Source: Paenibacillus tengchongensis (GTDB lineage: Bacteria; Bacillota; Bacilli; Paenibacillales; Paenibacillaceae). From it: a stretch of 64,000 nucleotides of DNA. Under the pieces are notes generated by a model, which worked only from the letters and a program-made list of their open reading frames with translations, searched no databases and was not told where the DNA came from. Shown here piece after piece: positions 54,551 to 62,992 of the stretch (positions within the stretch are counted from its first letter, which is position 1; each line of letters begins with the position of its first letter). The stretch lies in the NCBI RefSeq assembly GCF_008973665.1, contig NZ_WACP01000004.1, positions 186,001-250,000 of the forward strand. Reading direction: 5' to 3'. Position numbers and translations under genes: made by a program.

Positions 54551-54728
54551 TGCATGGGAGCAGGGGCGGCAGAATGCGGGGTTCACCGTAAGGCGATGTT
54601 GCCGGCCGGTCATCCTGGTACAGAAGGCCGCCCGGGTTTACCCCGAAGCACCTGCTTCAGCATCTATGGTCATGGCTTCACTCAGTGGGGATAGTTGAGG
54701 CCCCACAATCAGTCAGGGAGGTTATTCG

Positions 54729-55424
54729 GTGCTTTTGTTATCGGTTATTACATCGGCAGTGGCACCGGGGCTTGCTCTGCTGATTTTTTTCTACTTGAAA
54801 GACAAGTACGATCAGGAACCGCTGCACATGGTGGTCAAGGTGTTTCTGCTCGGCCTGCTGATCGTGTTTCCGGTTGTGATCATCCAGAGAGGCTTGACAC
54901 TGGGGGTGGGCGGTGGCGTATTTACCGATTCCTTCCTGATTTCTGCCGGCGTGGAAGAAACGTTGAAGTGGTTTGTGCTGTACCATATGATCTACAATCA
55001 TACCGAATTTGACGAGCCATATGATGGAATACTATACGCCGTAGCGATTTCGCTCGGCTTTGCAACACTGGAGAATGTCATGTACGCCTGGTACAGCCAC
55101 GCTTCCATCGGCTCGATGATTATGCGGGCCCTGCTTCCGGTCTCGGGGCATGCCATGTTTGGCGTTATTATGGGCTACCATATGGGGCGGGCGAAGTTCT
55201 CCCTGTCCGGCAGGAAACGATGGAGCCTCGCCATTTCGCTGCTGCTCCCGTGGCTGTGGCACGGAATCTATGACTTTATCCTCAGTACCTCTCCGAATTA
55301 CTGGATCTGGTACATTGTACCGCTCATGGCACTTCTGTGGTACGGCGGGATGGGCAAGGTGGCGCAGGCCAACAGCCGCTCTCCGTTCCGGCTGCTCCAG
55401 CGGGAGGAAGAGGTTAACCTGTAA
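54729..55424 (+). CDS. prsW: PrsW-family intramembrane protease
   Basis: 231 residues, about eight hydrophobic segments. Family motifs: AGVEETLKWFV (EExxK), SLGFATLENVMY (glutamate motif), SGHAMFGVIMGYH and WHGIYDF. B. subtilis PrsW makes the site-1 cut of anti-sigma factor RsiW. GTG start at 54729 follows GGGAGG by eight bases. Located before ypeB as in B. subtilis, although sleB is not between them. Confidence 0.93.
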   Translation: MLLLSVITSAVAPGLALLIFFYLKDKYDQEPLHMVVKVFLLGLLIVFPVVIIQRGLTLGVGGGVFTDSFLISAGVEETLKWFVLYHMIYNHTEFDEPYDGILYAVAISLGFATLENVMYAWYSHASIGSMIMRALLPVSGHAMFGVIMGYHMGRAKFSLSGRKRWSLAISLLLPWLWHGIYDFILSTSPNYWIWYIVPLMALLWYGGMGKVAQANSRSPFRLLQREEEVNL

Positions 55425-55499
55425 CGTAAATGGACACACTTGAACCTGAAGGCAGTTCCGCAGAGGCGGATATTCCAGACAGGAGCGAGGTGTCTTTTT

Positions 55500-55646
55500 T
55501 TGCGTGTGAAAGTTCGCATAGTCTGTAAAGATTGCGGAGAAACCTACATATTGCGGGGCAGTAAGGAGCAGGGGGTTATTCAGACGGGCTTCAAGCAGTG
55601 TCTGTGCAACAGCAGCAGAGGATTCCTGATAGAGGAACGGATGTAA
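55500..55646 (+). CDS. Small zinc-ribbon-like protein, 48 residues
   Basis: Short frame starting at TTG 55500, seven bases after GAGGTG: begins LRVKVRIVCKDCGETYILRG and has a second cysteine pair in KQCLCNSS. CxxC ... CxC spacing suggests a zinc-binding knuckle. Longer versions of the frame start at 55440 inside the prsW downstream region. The cysteine pattern and good ribosome site support it, but no family is recognised. Lies between prsW and ypeB. Confidence 0.45.
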   Translation: MRVKVRIVCKDCGETYILRGSKEQGVIQTGFKQCLCNSSRGFLIEERM

Positions 55647-55694
55647 ACCGGGCTGTGTACTCTTTTTGTAAGCGAGAAGAATTGCCTTGCCGGT

Positions 55695-55724
55695 GCATAA
55701 GACATCCCGTTTATTGTCAAACTA
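55695..55724 (+). promoter_or_regulatory. Candidate sigma-G promoter of ypeB
   Basis: GCATA (55695-55699), 18-base spacer, CAAACTA (55718-55724). The -35 is a perfect match to GHATR and the -10 has one mismatch to CATWHTA. Start near 55731, followed by GGAAGGAG and the ATG at 55760. Confidence 0.65.
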
Positions 55725-55759
55725 ACGGCAATAAGCTATGGAAGGAGTCTTGCAGCCCT

Positions 55760-57118
55760 ATGTATAAAAGATTAAGCGCCGTAATGTTCCCGCTGACCGC
55801 GCTGCTGTTGATCGGAGCGCTGGTATGGGGTTATCAGGAGAACCAGGAAAAAAATTCGATTCTGCTTAAGGCGGAGAACCAGTACCAGCGCGCTTTTCAT
55901 GATTTGTCCTACCATGTGGAAAGGCTTCACGGAGAGCTTGGCAATACACTGGCGGTGAATTCCGCCTCTACCGGTGTACACCGTAAAGGGCTTGTCAATG
56001 TCTGGCGGCTGACCAGCGAAGCCCAGAATGAAATCAACCAGCTGCCGCTGACGCTGCTGCCTTTCAGCGATACGGAGGAATTCCTTTCGAAGATCTCCAA
56101 CTTTTCTTATAAAGCCGGGGTGCGCGATTTCACCAAGAAGCCGCTCACGGATGGCGAGCTGAACAATCTGAAAGTGCTGTATAAGGAATCGGGAGAGATT
56201 TCAAAAGACCTTCAGGAAGTGCAGAACAAGGTCATCAGCAACAAGCTGCGCTGGATGGATGTGGAGACGGCGCTCGCAACCGAGAATAAGGCCGAAGACA
56301 ATACGATCATCGACGGCTTCAAAACGGTGGATAAACGGGTCGCAGCTTACCCGGAGCTTGACTTCGGCCCTTCCGTCGCCAGCATCTATGACAAGCGTTC
56401 GGTCAAGAAGCTTGGCGGCAAGCCGGTGACGGCGGAAGAAATCCGAGCCAAGGCGCTGAAGCTGGCGGAAGCCGGCGGAGATGCCAGTGTCGATATTATT
56501 GAGAACGGGAAAGGCACCGAATGGGCCTCCTATACGGCGGTGATCAATCCTGCCGGAGACAAGCCGGCGGTCAGCATGGATTTTACGGTAGAAGGCGGAT
56601 TGCTGATTTCCTACAATGACAACCGTGAAGTCGGTCCGGCCAAAGTGTCCATGCAGCAAGCGGCTGCGCAGGCGAAGCAATTCCTGGAGCAAAAAGGCTT
56701 CCCGGATATGACGGCGGTCAGTGCGGACCGTTATGACAATATGGGCAATTTCACATTCGTCACGAGCCGGGATGGTGTACTCATCTATCCCGAGAAGCTG
56801 ACAGTGCGGGTCGGACTGGATAACGGTGAGGCCACCGGCTTTCAGGCCAGCGACTATGCCCGCGAGCACCAGGAGAAACGGCAGATTCCGAAGCCGCAGC
56901 TGTCCTTGGCCCAGGCGAGAAAGCTGCTTAATCCGGAATTCAAGGAGCAGTATCACCGGCTCGCCTGGATTAAGAATGAAGATGCCACGGAGGTACTGAC
57001 CTACGAATTCGGCGGAAAAATCAACGGAGCGCAGTACCGCATTTACTTAAATGCGGCCGACGGAATCGAAGAAGCGGTCGAAGAAATCCGGACTTCCTCG
57101 GGCGCCCAGGATAAATAA
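55760..57118 (+). CDS. ypeB: Germination protein YpeB
   Basis: Spore protein that stabilises and holds the cortex-lytic enzyme SleB in an inactive state. 452 residues: N-terminal membrane helix (MFPLTALLLIGALVWGYQE), a helical domain with QEKNSILLKAENQYQRAFHD, and C-terminal PepSY-type repeats (TAEEIRAKALKLAEAGGDAS; SMQQAAAQAKQFLEQKGF). The frame extends further upstream to 55598, but GGAAGGAG before 55760 and the promoter position support this start. In B. subtilis ypeB follows sleB in one operon; here no sleB lies upstream. Confidence 0.94.
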   Translation: MYKRLSAVMFPLTALLLIGALVWGYQENQEKNSILLKAENQYQRAFHDLSYHVERLHGELGNTLAVNSASTGVHRKGLVNVWRLTSEAQNEINQLPLTLLPFSDTEEFLSKISNFSYKAGVRDFTKKPLTDGELNNLKVLYKESGEISKDLQEVQNKVISNKLRWMDVETALATENKAEDNTIIDGFKTVDKRVAAYPELDFGPSVASIYDKRSVKKLGGKPVTAEEIRAKALKLAEAGGDASVDIIENGKGTEWASYTAVINPAGDKPAVSMDFTVEGGLLISYNDNREVGPAKVSMQQAAAQAKQFLEQKGFPDMTAVSADRYDNMGNFTFVTSRDGVLIYPEKLTVRVGLDNGEATGFQASDYAREHQEKRQIPKPQLSLAQARKLLNPEFKEQYHRLAWIKNEDATEVLTYEFGGKINGAQYRIYLNAADGIEEAVEEIRTSSGAQDK

Positions 57119-57160
57119 AGCTGCATCTGTGCCTTAAGCCTGTGCCTAAAAGGCAGGCAG

Positions 57161-57206
57161 AAAGGGTCCTTTCCTTAGAAAGAGAACGGGAGAGGACCCT
57201 TTTTCG
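57161..57206 (+). terminator. Terminator after ypeB
   Basis: AAAGGGTCCT (57161-57170) pairs perfectly with AGGACCCTTT (57193-57202), then TTCG; the upper loop is AG-rich. Confidence 0.85.
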
Positions 57207-57246
57207 TGTGGATATTTTTTTCTCACCAGGGTGTAAACGGCCGTGC

Positions 57247-57252
57247 TATAAT
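57247..57252 (+). promoter_or_regulatory. Extended -10 promoter of the PilZ gene
   Basis: TGCTATAAT gives a consensus TATAAT at 57247-57252 with the TGN extension. The predicted start near 57259 is after the ATG at 57258, which rules out that codon and supports the TTG start at 57291. Confidence 0.65.
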
Positions 57253-57290
57253 GTTGAATGATTGTGAATAACACTGTGGCGGTGACATGC

Positions 57291-57944
57291 TTGTATCCAA
57301 AAATCAACGAGTATCTATACATACATGTCGCTTCAAGCGATACGGCTGAGGCGGATGCGGAATATAGATCAAGAATTGCCGAAATGGAAGAGGAGAGCTT
57401 CTTGATTGACATCCCCATGCAGGAATCCAACGGCAGGCTCAAGAAGCTGTTCATCGGCGACGAATTGTCCGTCTATTTCATGAGCGAAGGCGGAATCAAG
57501 AATTACTTTACCACCCATGTTCTCGGATTTAAGGACGATGTGATCAAGATGGTCCGGGTGCGCAAGCCGGCTGTGGAATCGATCTTCAAGGTGCAGCGCC
57601 GCAGCTTCTTCCGCGTCAACGCCGAGCTGGAGCTGGCCGTCAAGGATGCGCTGGGGGGGCGCTATCTGGTGCGGACCGACGACCTTGGCGGCGGCGGAGT
57701 GTCGTTCCTTAGCGACTCCAAGTTCAAGCAGTCGGTCGGCGATAAGCTGAACTGCTGGCTGCTGCTGCCATTCCGCAACGGCAGCACGGAGCACGTCCCG
57801 TTTGAAGGGGAGGTCGTACGGCTGAAGGATCTGGAGAACGGCCGCCAGCTGGTGATGCTGAAGTTTACGGCCATACCGGACTCCGAACGGCAAAAGGTCA
57901 TCCGTTACTGCTTTGAACGGCAATTTGATTTCCGTAACCGGTAG
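57291..57944 (+). CDS. dgrA: PilZ-domain flagellar brake-like protein (DgrA/YpfA)
   Basis: 217 residues: N-terminal YcgR_2-type domain and C-terminal PilZ domain, the layout of B. subtilis DgrA (YpfA), a cyclic-di-GMP receptor that lowers motility. The first PilZ motif is present (RRSFFRVNAE, RxxxR). The second, normally D/NxSxxG, reads DLGGGG here, so the usual serine is glycine. TTG at 57291 follows GTGGCGGTGA; the promoter position excludes the earlier ATG. Upstream of cmk as in B. subtilis. Confidence 0.88.
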   Translation: MYPKINEYLYIHVASSDTAEADAEYRSRIAEMEEESFLIDIPMQESNGRLKKLFIGDELSVYFMSEGGIKNYFTTHVLGFKDDVIKMVRVRKPAVESIFKVQRRSFFRVNAELELAVKDALGGRYLVRTDDLGGGGVSFLSDSKFKQSVGDKLNCWLLLPFRNGSTEHVPFEGEVVRLKDLENGRQLVMLKFTAIPDSERQKVIRYCFERQFDFRNR

Positions 57945-57983
57945 AATAATGCCAATTTTTTGCGGGATCCGCCGCTTCTGATT

Positions 57984-58012
57984 TTGCACAACGTTTCAAA
58001 CTGTGCTATAAT
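57984..58012 (+). promoter_or_regulatory. Promoter upstream of cmk
   Basis: TTGCAC (57984-57989), 17-base spacer, TATAAT (58007-58012) with the TGC extension. Predicted start near 58019. Confidence 0.7.
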
Positions 58013-58022
58013 TTTATAAGTC

Positions 58023-58044
58023 GCAGGCAATGCCTGCTTTTTTC
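58023..58044 (+). terminator. Hairpin with T tract immediately after the cmk promoter
   Basis: GCAGGC (58023-58028), loop AAT, GCCTGC (58032-58037), then TTTTTTCTTG. It begins only a few bases after the predicted transcription start, so it is either an attenuator or a terminator of readthrough from upstream. Confidence 0.65.
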
Positions 58045-58089
58045 TTGATAAATATCAGCAAGTCCTAGTGTTTGAGGAGGAATGCCCCG

Positions 58090-58800
58090 TTGGATAGGCA
58101 GGATACACATACTTACGACAGAATTAACGTCGCCATCGACGGACCTGCCGGGGCAGGCAAGAGCACTGTAGCCCGATTGGTAGCCCGCAAGCTGTCTTAC
58201 ATTTATGTCGATACGGGAGCGATGTACCGGGCAATTACCTGGTACCTGCTGCGTGAAGGCATCCCGGCGGAGGAGCAGGCATCGGCGGATCGGATGGTCC
58301 GCGAGATGCAGATTGAGCTTATCCCCGGCGAAGATTTGCAGAGGGTGCTGATTAACGGGGAAGACGCTACTCCGCATATTCGCAGTCTCCAGGTCAGTGG
58401 CCAGGTGTCGCAGTATTCGAAGATCGAAGGCGTCAGAACCAGGCTCAGCCAATTGCAACGCCAGATGGCTCTGCGTAAAGGCGTAGTCATGGACGGCCGC
58501 GATATCGGGACAACCGTACTGCCGGATGCCGAAGTGAAGATTTTCATGACGGCCAGCGTGGAAGAACGGGCTCTCCGCCGTTACAAGGAACTGAAGGACA
58601 CGGAAACAGTGACTCTCGAGCAGCTTGAACATGATATCGCTGCGCGCGATCGCCTGGATGAAGGAAGGGAGATTTCGCCGCTGCGCCGTGCCGAAGACGC
58701 CGTTCTTCTGGACACGACCGCTATGGATATTCCTCAAGTTGTAGAAGCCATTGTATCCCACTGCAGAACTTTCGTGAACGGGGAGAGAAATCATTCATGA
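58090..58800 (+). CDS. cmk: Cytidylate kinase
   Basis: Phosphorylates CMP and dCMP using ATP. 236 residues: P-loop IDGPAGAGKSTVA, YVDTGAMYRA of the CMP site, DGRDIGT, and the LID segment AARDRLDEGREISPL. TTG at 58090 follows GAGGAGG by nine bases. Overlaps plsC by four bases, forming an operon that links nucleotide and lipid synthesis. Confidence 0.96.
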   Translation: MDRQDTHTYDRINVAIDGPAGAGKSTVARLVARKLSYIYVDTGAMYRAITWYLLREGIPAEEQASADRMVREMQIELIPGEDLQRVLINGEDATPHIRSLQVSGQVSQYSKIEGVRTRLSQLQRQMALRKGVVMDGRDIGTTVLPDAEVKIFMTASVEERALRRYKELKDTETVTLEQLEHDIAARDRLDEGREISPLRRAEDAVLLDTTAMDIPQVVEAIVSHCRTFVNGERNHS

Positions 58801-59384
58801 TTTATGTTATTTGCCGCGGATTACTCCGCATGATTTATGCCGTCGTCTTTCCGCTAAAGATTATCGGCAAAGACAACGTGCCCAAAGAAGGCGGGGTATT
58901 GCTGTGCGCCAACCATATCAGCAATCTCGACCCGATGACGGTCGGGATCAAGCTGGATCGCCAGGTCAAGTATATGGCCAAGGCAGAACTCTTTGAAGTG
59001 CCCGTGCTTGGCTGGCTTGTTAGACAGCTGGGCGCATTCCCGGTGAAACGGGGGGGCGTCAGCAAAGATTCGATCAAGACGGCGCTCAACACGCTGCGCG
59101 GCGGACATGTTATGGGGATTTTTCCGGAAGGTACACGCAATTCGGATACCGGTATTGCCAAGAAAGGGGCGGCGAGTTTTGCTCTCCGCAGCGGCGCTGC
59201 GGTCATTCCTGCAGCCATTGTCGGAAGCTATAAGCCCTTTCGCCGGATTACGGTGATTTACGGGGCGCCGGTTGATCTCAGCGCTTTTGAAGGGGCGGGA
59301 AGCGAATCTTTTGAAGCGGTAACCGATCTCATTATGAGCCGCATTTACGAGATGGCCCGCACCGGGAAGCCGACTGCGAACTAA
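58797..59384 (+). CDS. plsC: 1-acyl-sn-glycerol-3-phosphate acyltransferase
   Basis: Adds the second acyl chain to lysophosphatidic acid at the membrane. 195 residues: NHISNLDPM contains the HxxxxD catalytic motif, FPEGTRN the glycerophosphate-binding motif, and VPAAIVGS-like VIPAAIVGS the last block. N-terminal hydrophobic segment anchors it. Translationally coupled to cmk (ATGA). The order cmk-plsC-ypfD is common in Bacillales. Confidence 0.94.
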   Translation: MIYVICRGLLRMIYAVVFPLKIIGKDNVPKEGGVLLCANHISNLDPMTVGIKLDRQVKYMAKAELFEVPVLGWLVRQLGAFPVKRGGVSKDSIKTALNTLRGGHVMGIFPEGTRNSDTGIAKKGAASFALRSGAAVIPAAIVGSYKPFRRITVIYGAPVDLSAFEGAGSESFEAVTDLIMSRIYEMARTGKPTAN

Positions 59385-59539
59385 GTGCAGGCAGGTCTGC
59401 AGGACCCAAATGGCATATTTGCTATATTTTGGGAACATACTAATTTGCAAGGCCAAGAACATAATTTTGCGAACTTGTTTTGAACCCTGCTCAACGCGGG
59501 TTTAAATAAATGGGGTTTTGAATCGAGGAGGGTAATCAC

Positions 59540-60886
59540 ATGTCTGAAGAAACAAGAAACCAGGAAGCTGCGGTGAATGCTGAGAACAGCGAAACTGTAG
59601 AAACAACGGAAACTGTGGAAGCAGCTGTAAGTGAAGAAACTGCCGGAGCCGCTGAAGCAGCCCAAGGCAACGAGGAAGAAGTAACAAGCCAAGAAGGACT
59701 GGAGATCATCTCTCTGAAAAAAGGCGATACCGTGAAAGGAACAATCGTCAAAATCGAAGATAACCAAGCTTATGTAAGCATTGGATATAAATACGACGGC
59801 GTTATTCCCATTCGCGAATTGTCTTCCGTACAAATCGACAACGCTGCGGCAGCGGTTGAAGTCGGACAAGAAGTGGAATGCAAAGTAGTAAGCATTAACG
59901 ACAACAAAGAAAGCCTCGTGCTCTCCAAGCGCGCCATCGACAGCGAGAAATCTTGGGAAGATCTCGAGAAATACTTCGCTTCCCAGGAAGCCTTCGAAGT
60001 TACGGTTGCTGATGTTGTCAAAGGCGGCCTCGTAGCCGATGTCGGCGCACGCGGCTTTATCCCTGCGTCCATGGTAGAGCGTCACTTTGTTGAAGATTTC
60101 AGCGACTACAAAGGCCGCACACTGCGCGTGAAGGTGAAAGAACTGGACCGCGAGAACAGCAAGGTTATTCTTTCCGCCAAGGAAGTGCTGGAAGCAGAGT
60201 TTGAAGCGAACAAGCAAAAGATCATGTCCGAGTTGACTGAAGGACAAATCATCGAAGGTACAGTTCAACGCTTGACCCAATTCGGTGCTTTTGTTGATGT
60301 CGGCGGTGTAGACGGTCTGGTGCACGTATCCGAAATCGCCTGGACGCATGTCGACAAACCTGCCGACGCGGTATCCGAAGGCGAGAAAGTACGCGTTAAA
60401 GTGCTGAAAGTGGATCCGGAAAAAGGCAAGATCAGCCTGAGCATCAAAGCGGCAACTCCTGGACCATGGGATTCCGCTGCCGGTAAAATCAACATCGGCG
60501 ACATCGTGACCGGCGAAGTGAAGCGTCTTGTGAACTTCGGCGCCTTCGTGGAGCTGTTCCCTGGTGTAGAAGGTCTGGTTCACATTTCCCAGATCTCCCA
60601 CAAGCATATCGGCACTCCGCATGAAGTGCTGAAGGAAGGACAGGAAGTTCAAGTTAAGGTACTGGACTTCAACCCGTCCGAGAAGCGCGTAAGCCTCAGC
60701 ATCAAGGAAACCGAAGAAGCACCGGCTCCTTCGCCAAGACCTGAACGTGAACGCAGCTCCAGCAGAGACAAAGCGCCAAAAGAAGTGCTGAACAACCCTA
60801 ACGTTTCGCTCAGCAACGAAGGACTCAGCTTCACGCTGGCTGAACGTTTCGGCGATAAGCTGGACAAATTCAAGGGCAATAACTAA
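59540..60886 (+). CDS. rpsA: S1 RNA-binding domain protein, ribosomal S1-like (YpfD)
   Basis: 448 residues with four S1 domains: about 53-130 (KKGDTVKGTIVKIEDNQAYVS), 150-217, 233-305 (LTEGQIIEGTVQRLTQFGAF) and 318-392 (NIGDIVTGEVKRLVNFGAF). B. subtilis YpfD has about 380 residues; the first 48 here are an added acidic, Glu/Thr/Ala-rich segment and the C-terminal 55 an added charged tail. ATG at 59540 follows GAGGAGGGTAATCAC. It differs from proteobacterial S1, which has six domains; a strict ribosomal role is not assured. Confidence 0.94.
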   Translation: MSEETRNQEAAVNAENSETVETTETVEAAVSEETAGAAEAAQGNEEEVTSQEGLEIISLKKGDTVKGTIVKIEDNQAYVSIGYKYDGVIPIRELSSVQIDNAAAAVEVGQEVECKVVSINDNKESLVLSKRAIDSEKSWEDLEKYFASQEAFEVTVADVVKGGLVADVGARGFIPASMVERHFVEDFSDYKGRTLRVKVKELDRENSKVILSAKEVLEAEFEANKQKIMSELTEGQIIEGTVQRLTQFGAFVDVGGVDGLVHVSEIAWTHVDKPADAVSEGEKVRVKVLKVDPEKGKISLSIKAATPGPWDSAAGKINIGDIVTGEVKRLVNFGAFVELFPGVEGLVHISQISHKHIGTPHEVLKEGQEVQVKVLDFNPSEKRVSLSIKETEEAPAPSPRPERERSSSRDKAPKEVLNNPNVSLSNEGLSFTLAERFGDKLDKFKGNN

Positions 60887-60928
60887 ACCCTGAGACAAGG
60901 GTTTCCCTTATTGCATCAGAGGTAAAGT

Positions 60929-60968
60929 ATCGGCGAACTCCCGATTGGGGGTTCGCCGATTGTGTTTT
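60929..60968 (+). terminator. Terminator after the S1-domain gene
   Basis: ATCGGCGAACTCCC (60929-60942) pairs with GGGGGTTCGCCGAT (60947-60960), followed by TGTGTTTT. Confidence 0.8.
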
Positions 60969-60975
60969 ACATCAG

Positions 60976-61005
60976 TTGTTCAAGTGAATGTTTTTTTGCT
61001 ATGAT
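60976..61005 (+). promoter_or_regulatory. Promoter upstream of der
   Basis: TTGTTC (60976-60981), 18-base spacer, TATGAT (61000-61005) preceded by TGC. Start near 61012, 25 bases before the der ATG. Confidence 0.6.
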
Positions 61006-61036
61006 GATTGAGGTACCAACGACAGGAGGAATGACT

Positions 61037-62362
61037 ATGGCAAGACCCGTAGTGGCTATTGTAGGGAGGCCTAACGTCGGTAAATCGACGATCTTTAACA
61101 GGCTGATCGGAGATAAGCTGGCGATAGTAGAAGATAAGCCGGGGATTACCCGCGACCGGATTTACGGCGTTTCCGACTGGAACGGCAAATCCTTCAGCGT
61201 AATCGATACCGGAGGGATTGAAATAGACGGCGATGACTTCATTCTGAAGTCGATCCGCGTACAGGCTGAGCTCGCCATTGAAGAGGCGGATCTGATCGTC
61301 TTCATGTGCGAGGCCAAGAGCGGTCTTACTAATGCGGATGAGGAAGTGGCGCAAATTCTGTTCCGCTCCGGCAAGCCGGTCGTGCTGGCCGTTAACAAAG
61401 TGGATAATATGAAGCGTGCAGAAGATATCTATGAGTTCTACAGCCTGGGCATCGGCGATCCAATCGGCATTTCCGGCAGCCACGGCACCGGGATCGGTGA
61501 TCTGCTGGATGCGGTGGTAGAACGCCTCCCTGAGAAGACGGATGAAGAGTACGATGAGGACGTTATCCGCGTCGCCTTGATCGGCCGGCCGAATGTAGGC
61601 AAATCCTCGCTGGTCAATGCGATTCTGGGCGAGGAGCGGGTTATCGTCAGCGATATCGCGGGAACGACACGCGATGCCATCGACACCCCTTTTGAGAAAG
61701 ACGGGCAGAGATATGTGCTGATCGATACGGCAGGCATGCGCAAACGCGGCAAAGTGTACGAAACGACGGAGAAGTACAGCGTCATGCGCGCCATGCGTGC
61801 GATTGAACGGGCCGATGTCGTGCTGGTGGTCATCAACGGCGAGGAAGGCATTATCGACCAGGACAAGCATATCGCCGGTTATGCGCATGATGCCGGAAAG
61901 GCCTCGATCTTCGTGGTCAACAAATGGGATGCTGTGGAGAAAGACGATAAGACTATGCAGCACTTCGAGAACAATATCCGTGACCATTTCCTGTTCATGA
62001 CCTATGCGCCTGTAGTATTCCTCTCCGCGTTGACGAAACAGCGCCTGCAGAAGCTGCTGCCGGTTGTGCAGCATGTGGCGCAGCAGCATTCCCTGCGGAT
62101 TGCAACGCATCTGCTGAATGATGTGGTATCGGATGCGGTAGCCATCAACCCTCCGCCGACGGACAAAGGACGGCGCCTGCGCATTAATTATGTCACACAA
62201 GTCGCTGTGAAACCGCCTACGATTGTGGTGTTTGTCAATGATCCGTCCCTGATGCACTTCTCCTATGAACGGTATCTGGAGAACAAAATCCGCGGGGCGT
62301 TCAATTTTGAGGGAACACCGATCCGTCTCTTTACACGGCGCAAGTCCGAAAACGAAGGTTAG
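61037..62362 (+). CDS. der: Ribosome biogenesis GTPase Der
   Basis: Essential GTPase for 50S ribosome assembly. 441 residues: two tandem G domains, each with GRPNVGKS (P-loops near residues 9 and 183), DTGG or DTAG switch II, and NKVD/NKWD; then a C-terminal KH-like domain ([20 protein letters not shown]). ATG at 61037 is seven bases after GGAGG; the open frame upstream to 60962 crosses the promoter and is not coding. Upstream of gpsA as in B. subtilis. Confidence 0.97.
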   Translation: MARPVVAIVGRPNVGKSTIFNRLIGDKLAIVEDKPGITRDRIYGVSDWNGKSFSVIDTGGIEIDGDDFILKSIRVQAELAIEEADLIVFMCEAKSGLTNADEEVAQILFRSGKPVVLAVNKVDNMKRAEDIYEFYSLGIGDPIGISGSHGTGIGDLLDAVVERLPEKTDEEYDEDVIRVALIGRPNVGKSSLVNAILGEERVIVSDIAGTTRDAIDTPFEKDGQRYVLIDTAGMRKRGKVYETTEKYSVMRAMRAIERADVVLVVINGEEGIIDQDKHIAGYAHDAGKASIFVVNKWDAVEKDDKTMQHFENNIRDHFLFMTYAPVVFLSALTKQRLQKLLPVVQHVAQQHSLRIATHLLNDVVSDAVAINPPPTDKGRRLRINYVTQVAVKPPTIVVFVNDPSLMHFSYERYLENKIRGAFNFEGTPIRLFTRRKSENEG

Positions 62363-62374
62363 GGGAGAAGAGCT

Positions 62375-62992
62375 GTGGCGTTTGAACTTCTGGTGATTGC
62401 AGTAAGCTACTTGCTTGGTTCCATTAGCTTCAGCGTACTGCTTGTCAAGCTGCTCAAAGGAATCGACATCCGCCAGTACGGCAGCGGTAACGCGGGAGCC
62501 ACCAACACTCTGCGGGTTATGGGCAAGGGGCCGGCCGTGATGGTGCTGGCGCTGGATGTGCTGAAGGGCATTGCTGCGGTCTGGCTTGGCGTATGGGCCG
62601 GCGGCTGGGGCAGCTGGATTGCGGTCGGCTGCGGAATTGCCGCTATTGTGGGCCATAACTGGCCGCTGTATTTCCATTTTCGCGGAGGAAAGGGAATCGC
62701 CACGACCATTGGCGTCATGGCTACCCTCTGCTTCTGGCCTGCGCTCATCGCCGGGATTATTGCGATTGGATCGATTGTCATTACCCGTTATGTGTCCCTC
62801 GGCTCACTGATTTTTGTGGCGCTGACACCGGTCTTTCTGCTGTTCACCGGATTTACGGCGCCGGTACTGTGGGGCAGTCTTGTCATCGCCGTCTTTGCCT
62901 TCTGGCGGCACCGCAGCAACATTGTAAAGATCAGCCAGGGCCGGGAGAATAAAATCGGCGCCAAGGCCAAGGAGGGGAAACGCGTTGTCTGA
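62375..62992 (+). CDS. plsY: Glycerol-3-phosphate acyltransferase PlsY
   Basis: Membrane enzyme that moves the acyl group from acyl-phosphate to glycerol 3-phosphate, the first step of phosphatidic acid synthesis. 205 residues with about five membrane helices. Conserved blocks: SYLLGSISFSVLL, RQYGSGNAGATNTLRVMG, GHNWPLYFHFRGGKGIATT. GTG start follows GGGGAGAAG. It supplies the step before PlsC and uses the product of GpsA encoded next. Confidence 0.96.
   Translation: MAFELLVIAVSYLLGSISFSVLLVKLLKGIDIRQYGSGNAGATNTLRVMGKGPAVMVLALDVLKGIAAVWLGVWAGGWGSWIAVGCGIAAIVGHNWPLYFHFRGGKGIATTIGVMATLCFWPALIAGIIAIGSIVITRYVSLGSLIFVALTPVFLLFTGFTAPVLWGSLVIAVFAFWRHRSNIVKISQGRENKIGAKAKEGKRVV

Noticed and set aside
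59381..60898. 505-codon minus-strand open frame
   Set aside because: Shadow of the S1-domain gene; the phenylalanine-rich translation is the complement of Glu/Lys codons.
60980..62677. 565-codon minus-strand open frame
   Set aside because: Shadow of der and plsY, which have full family motifs and conserved order on the plus strand.
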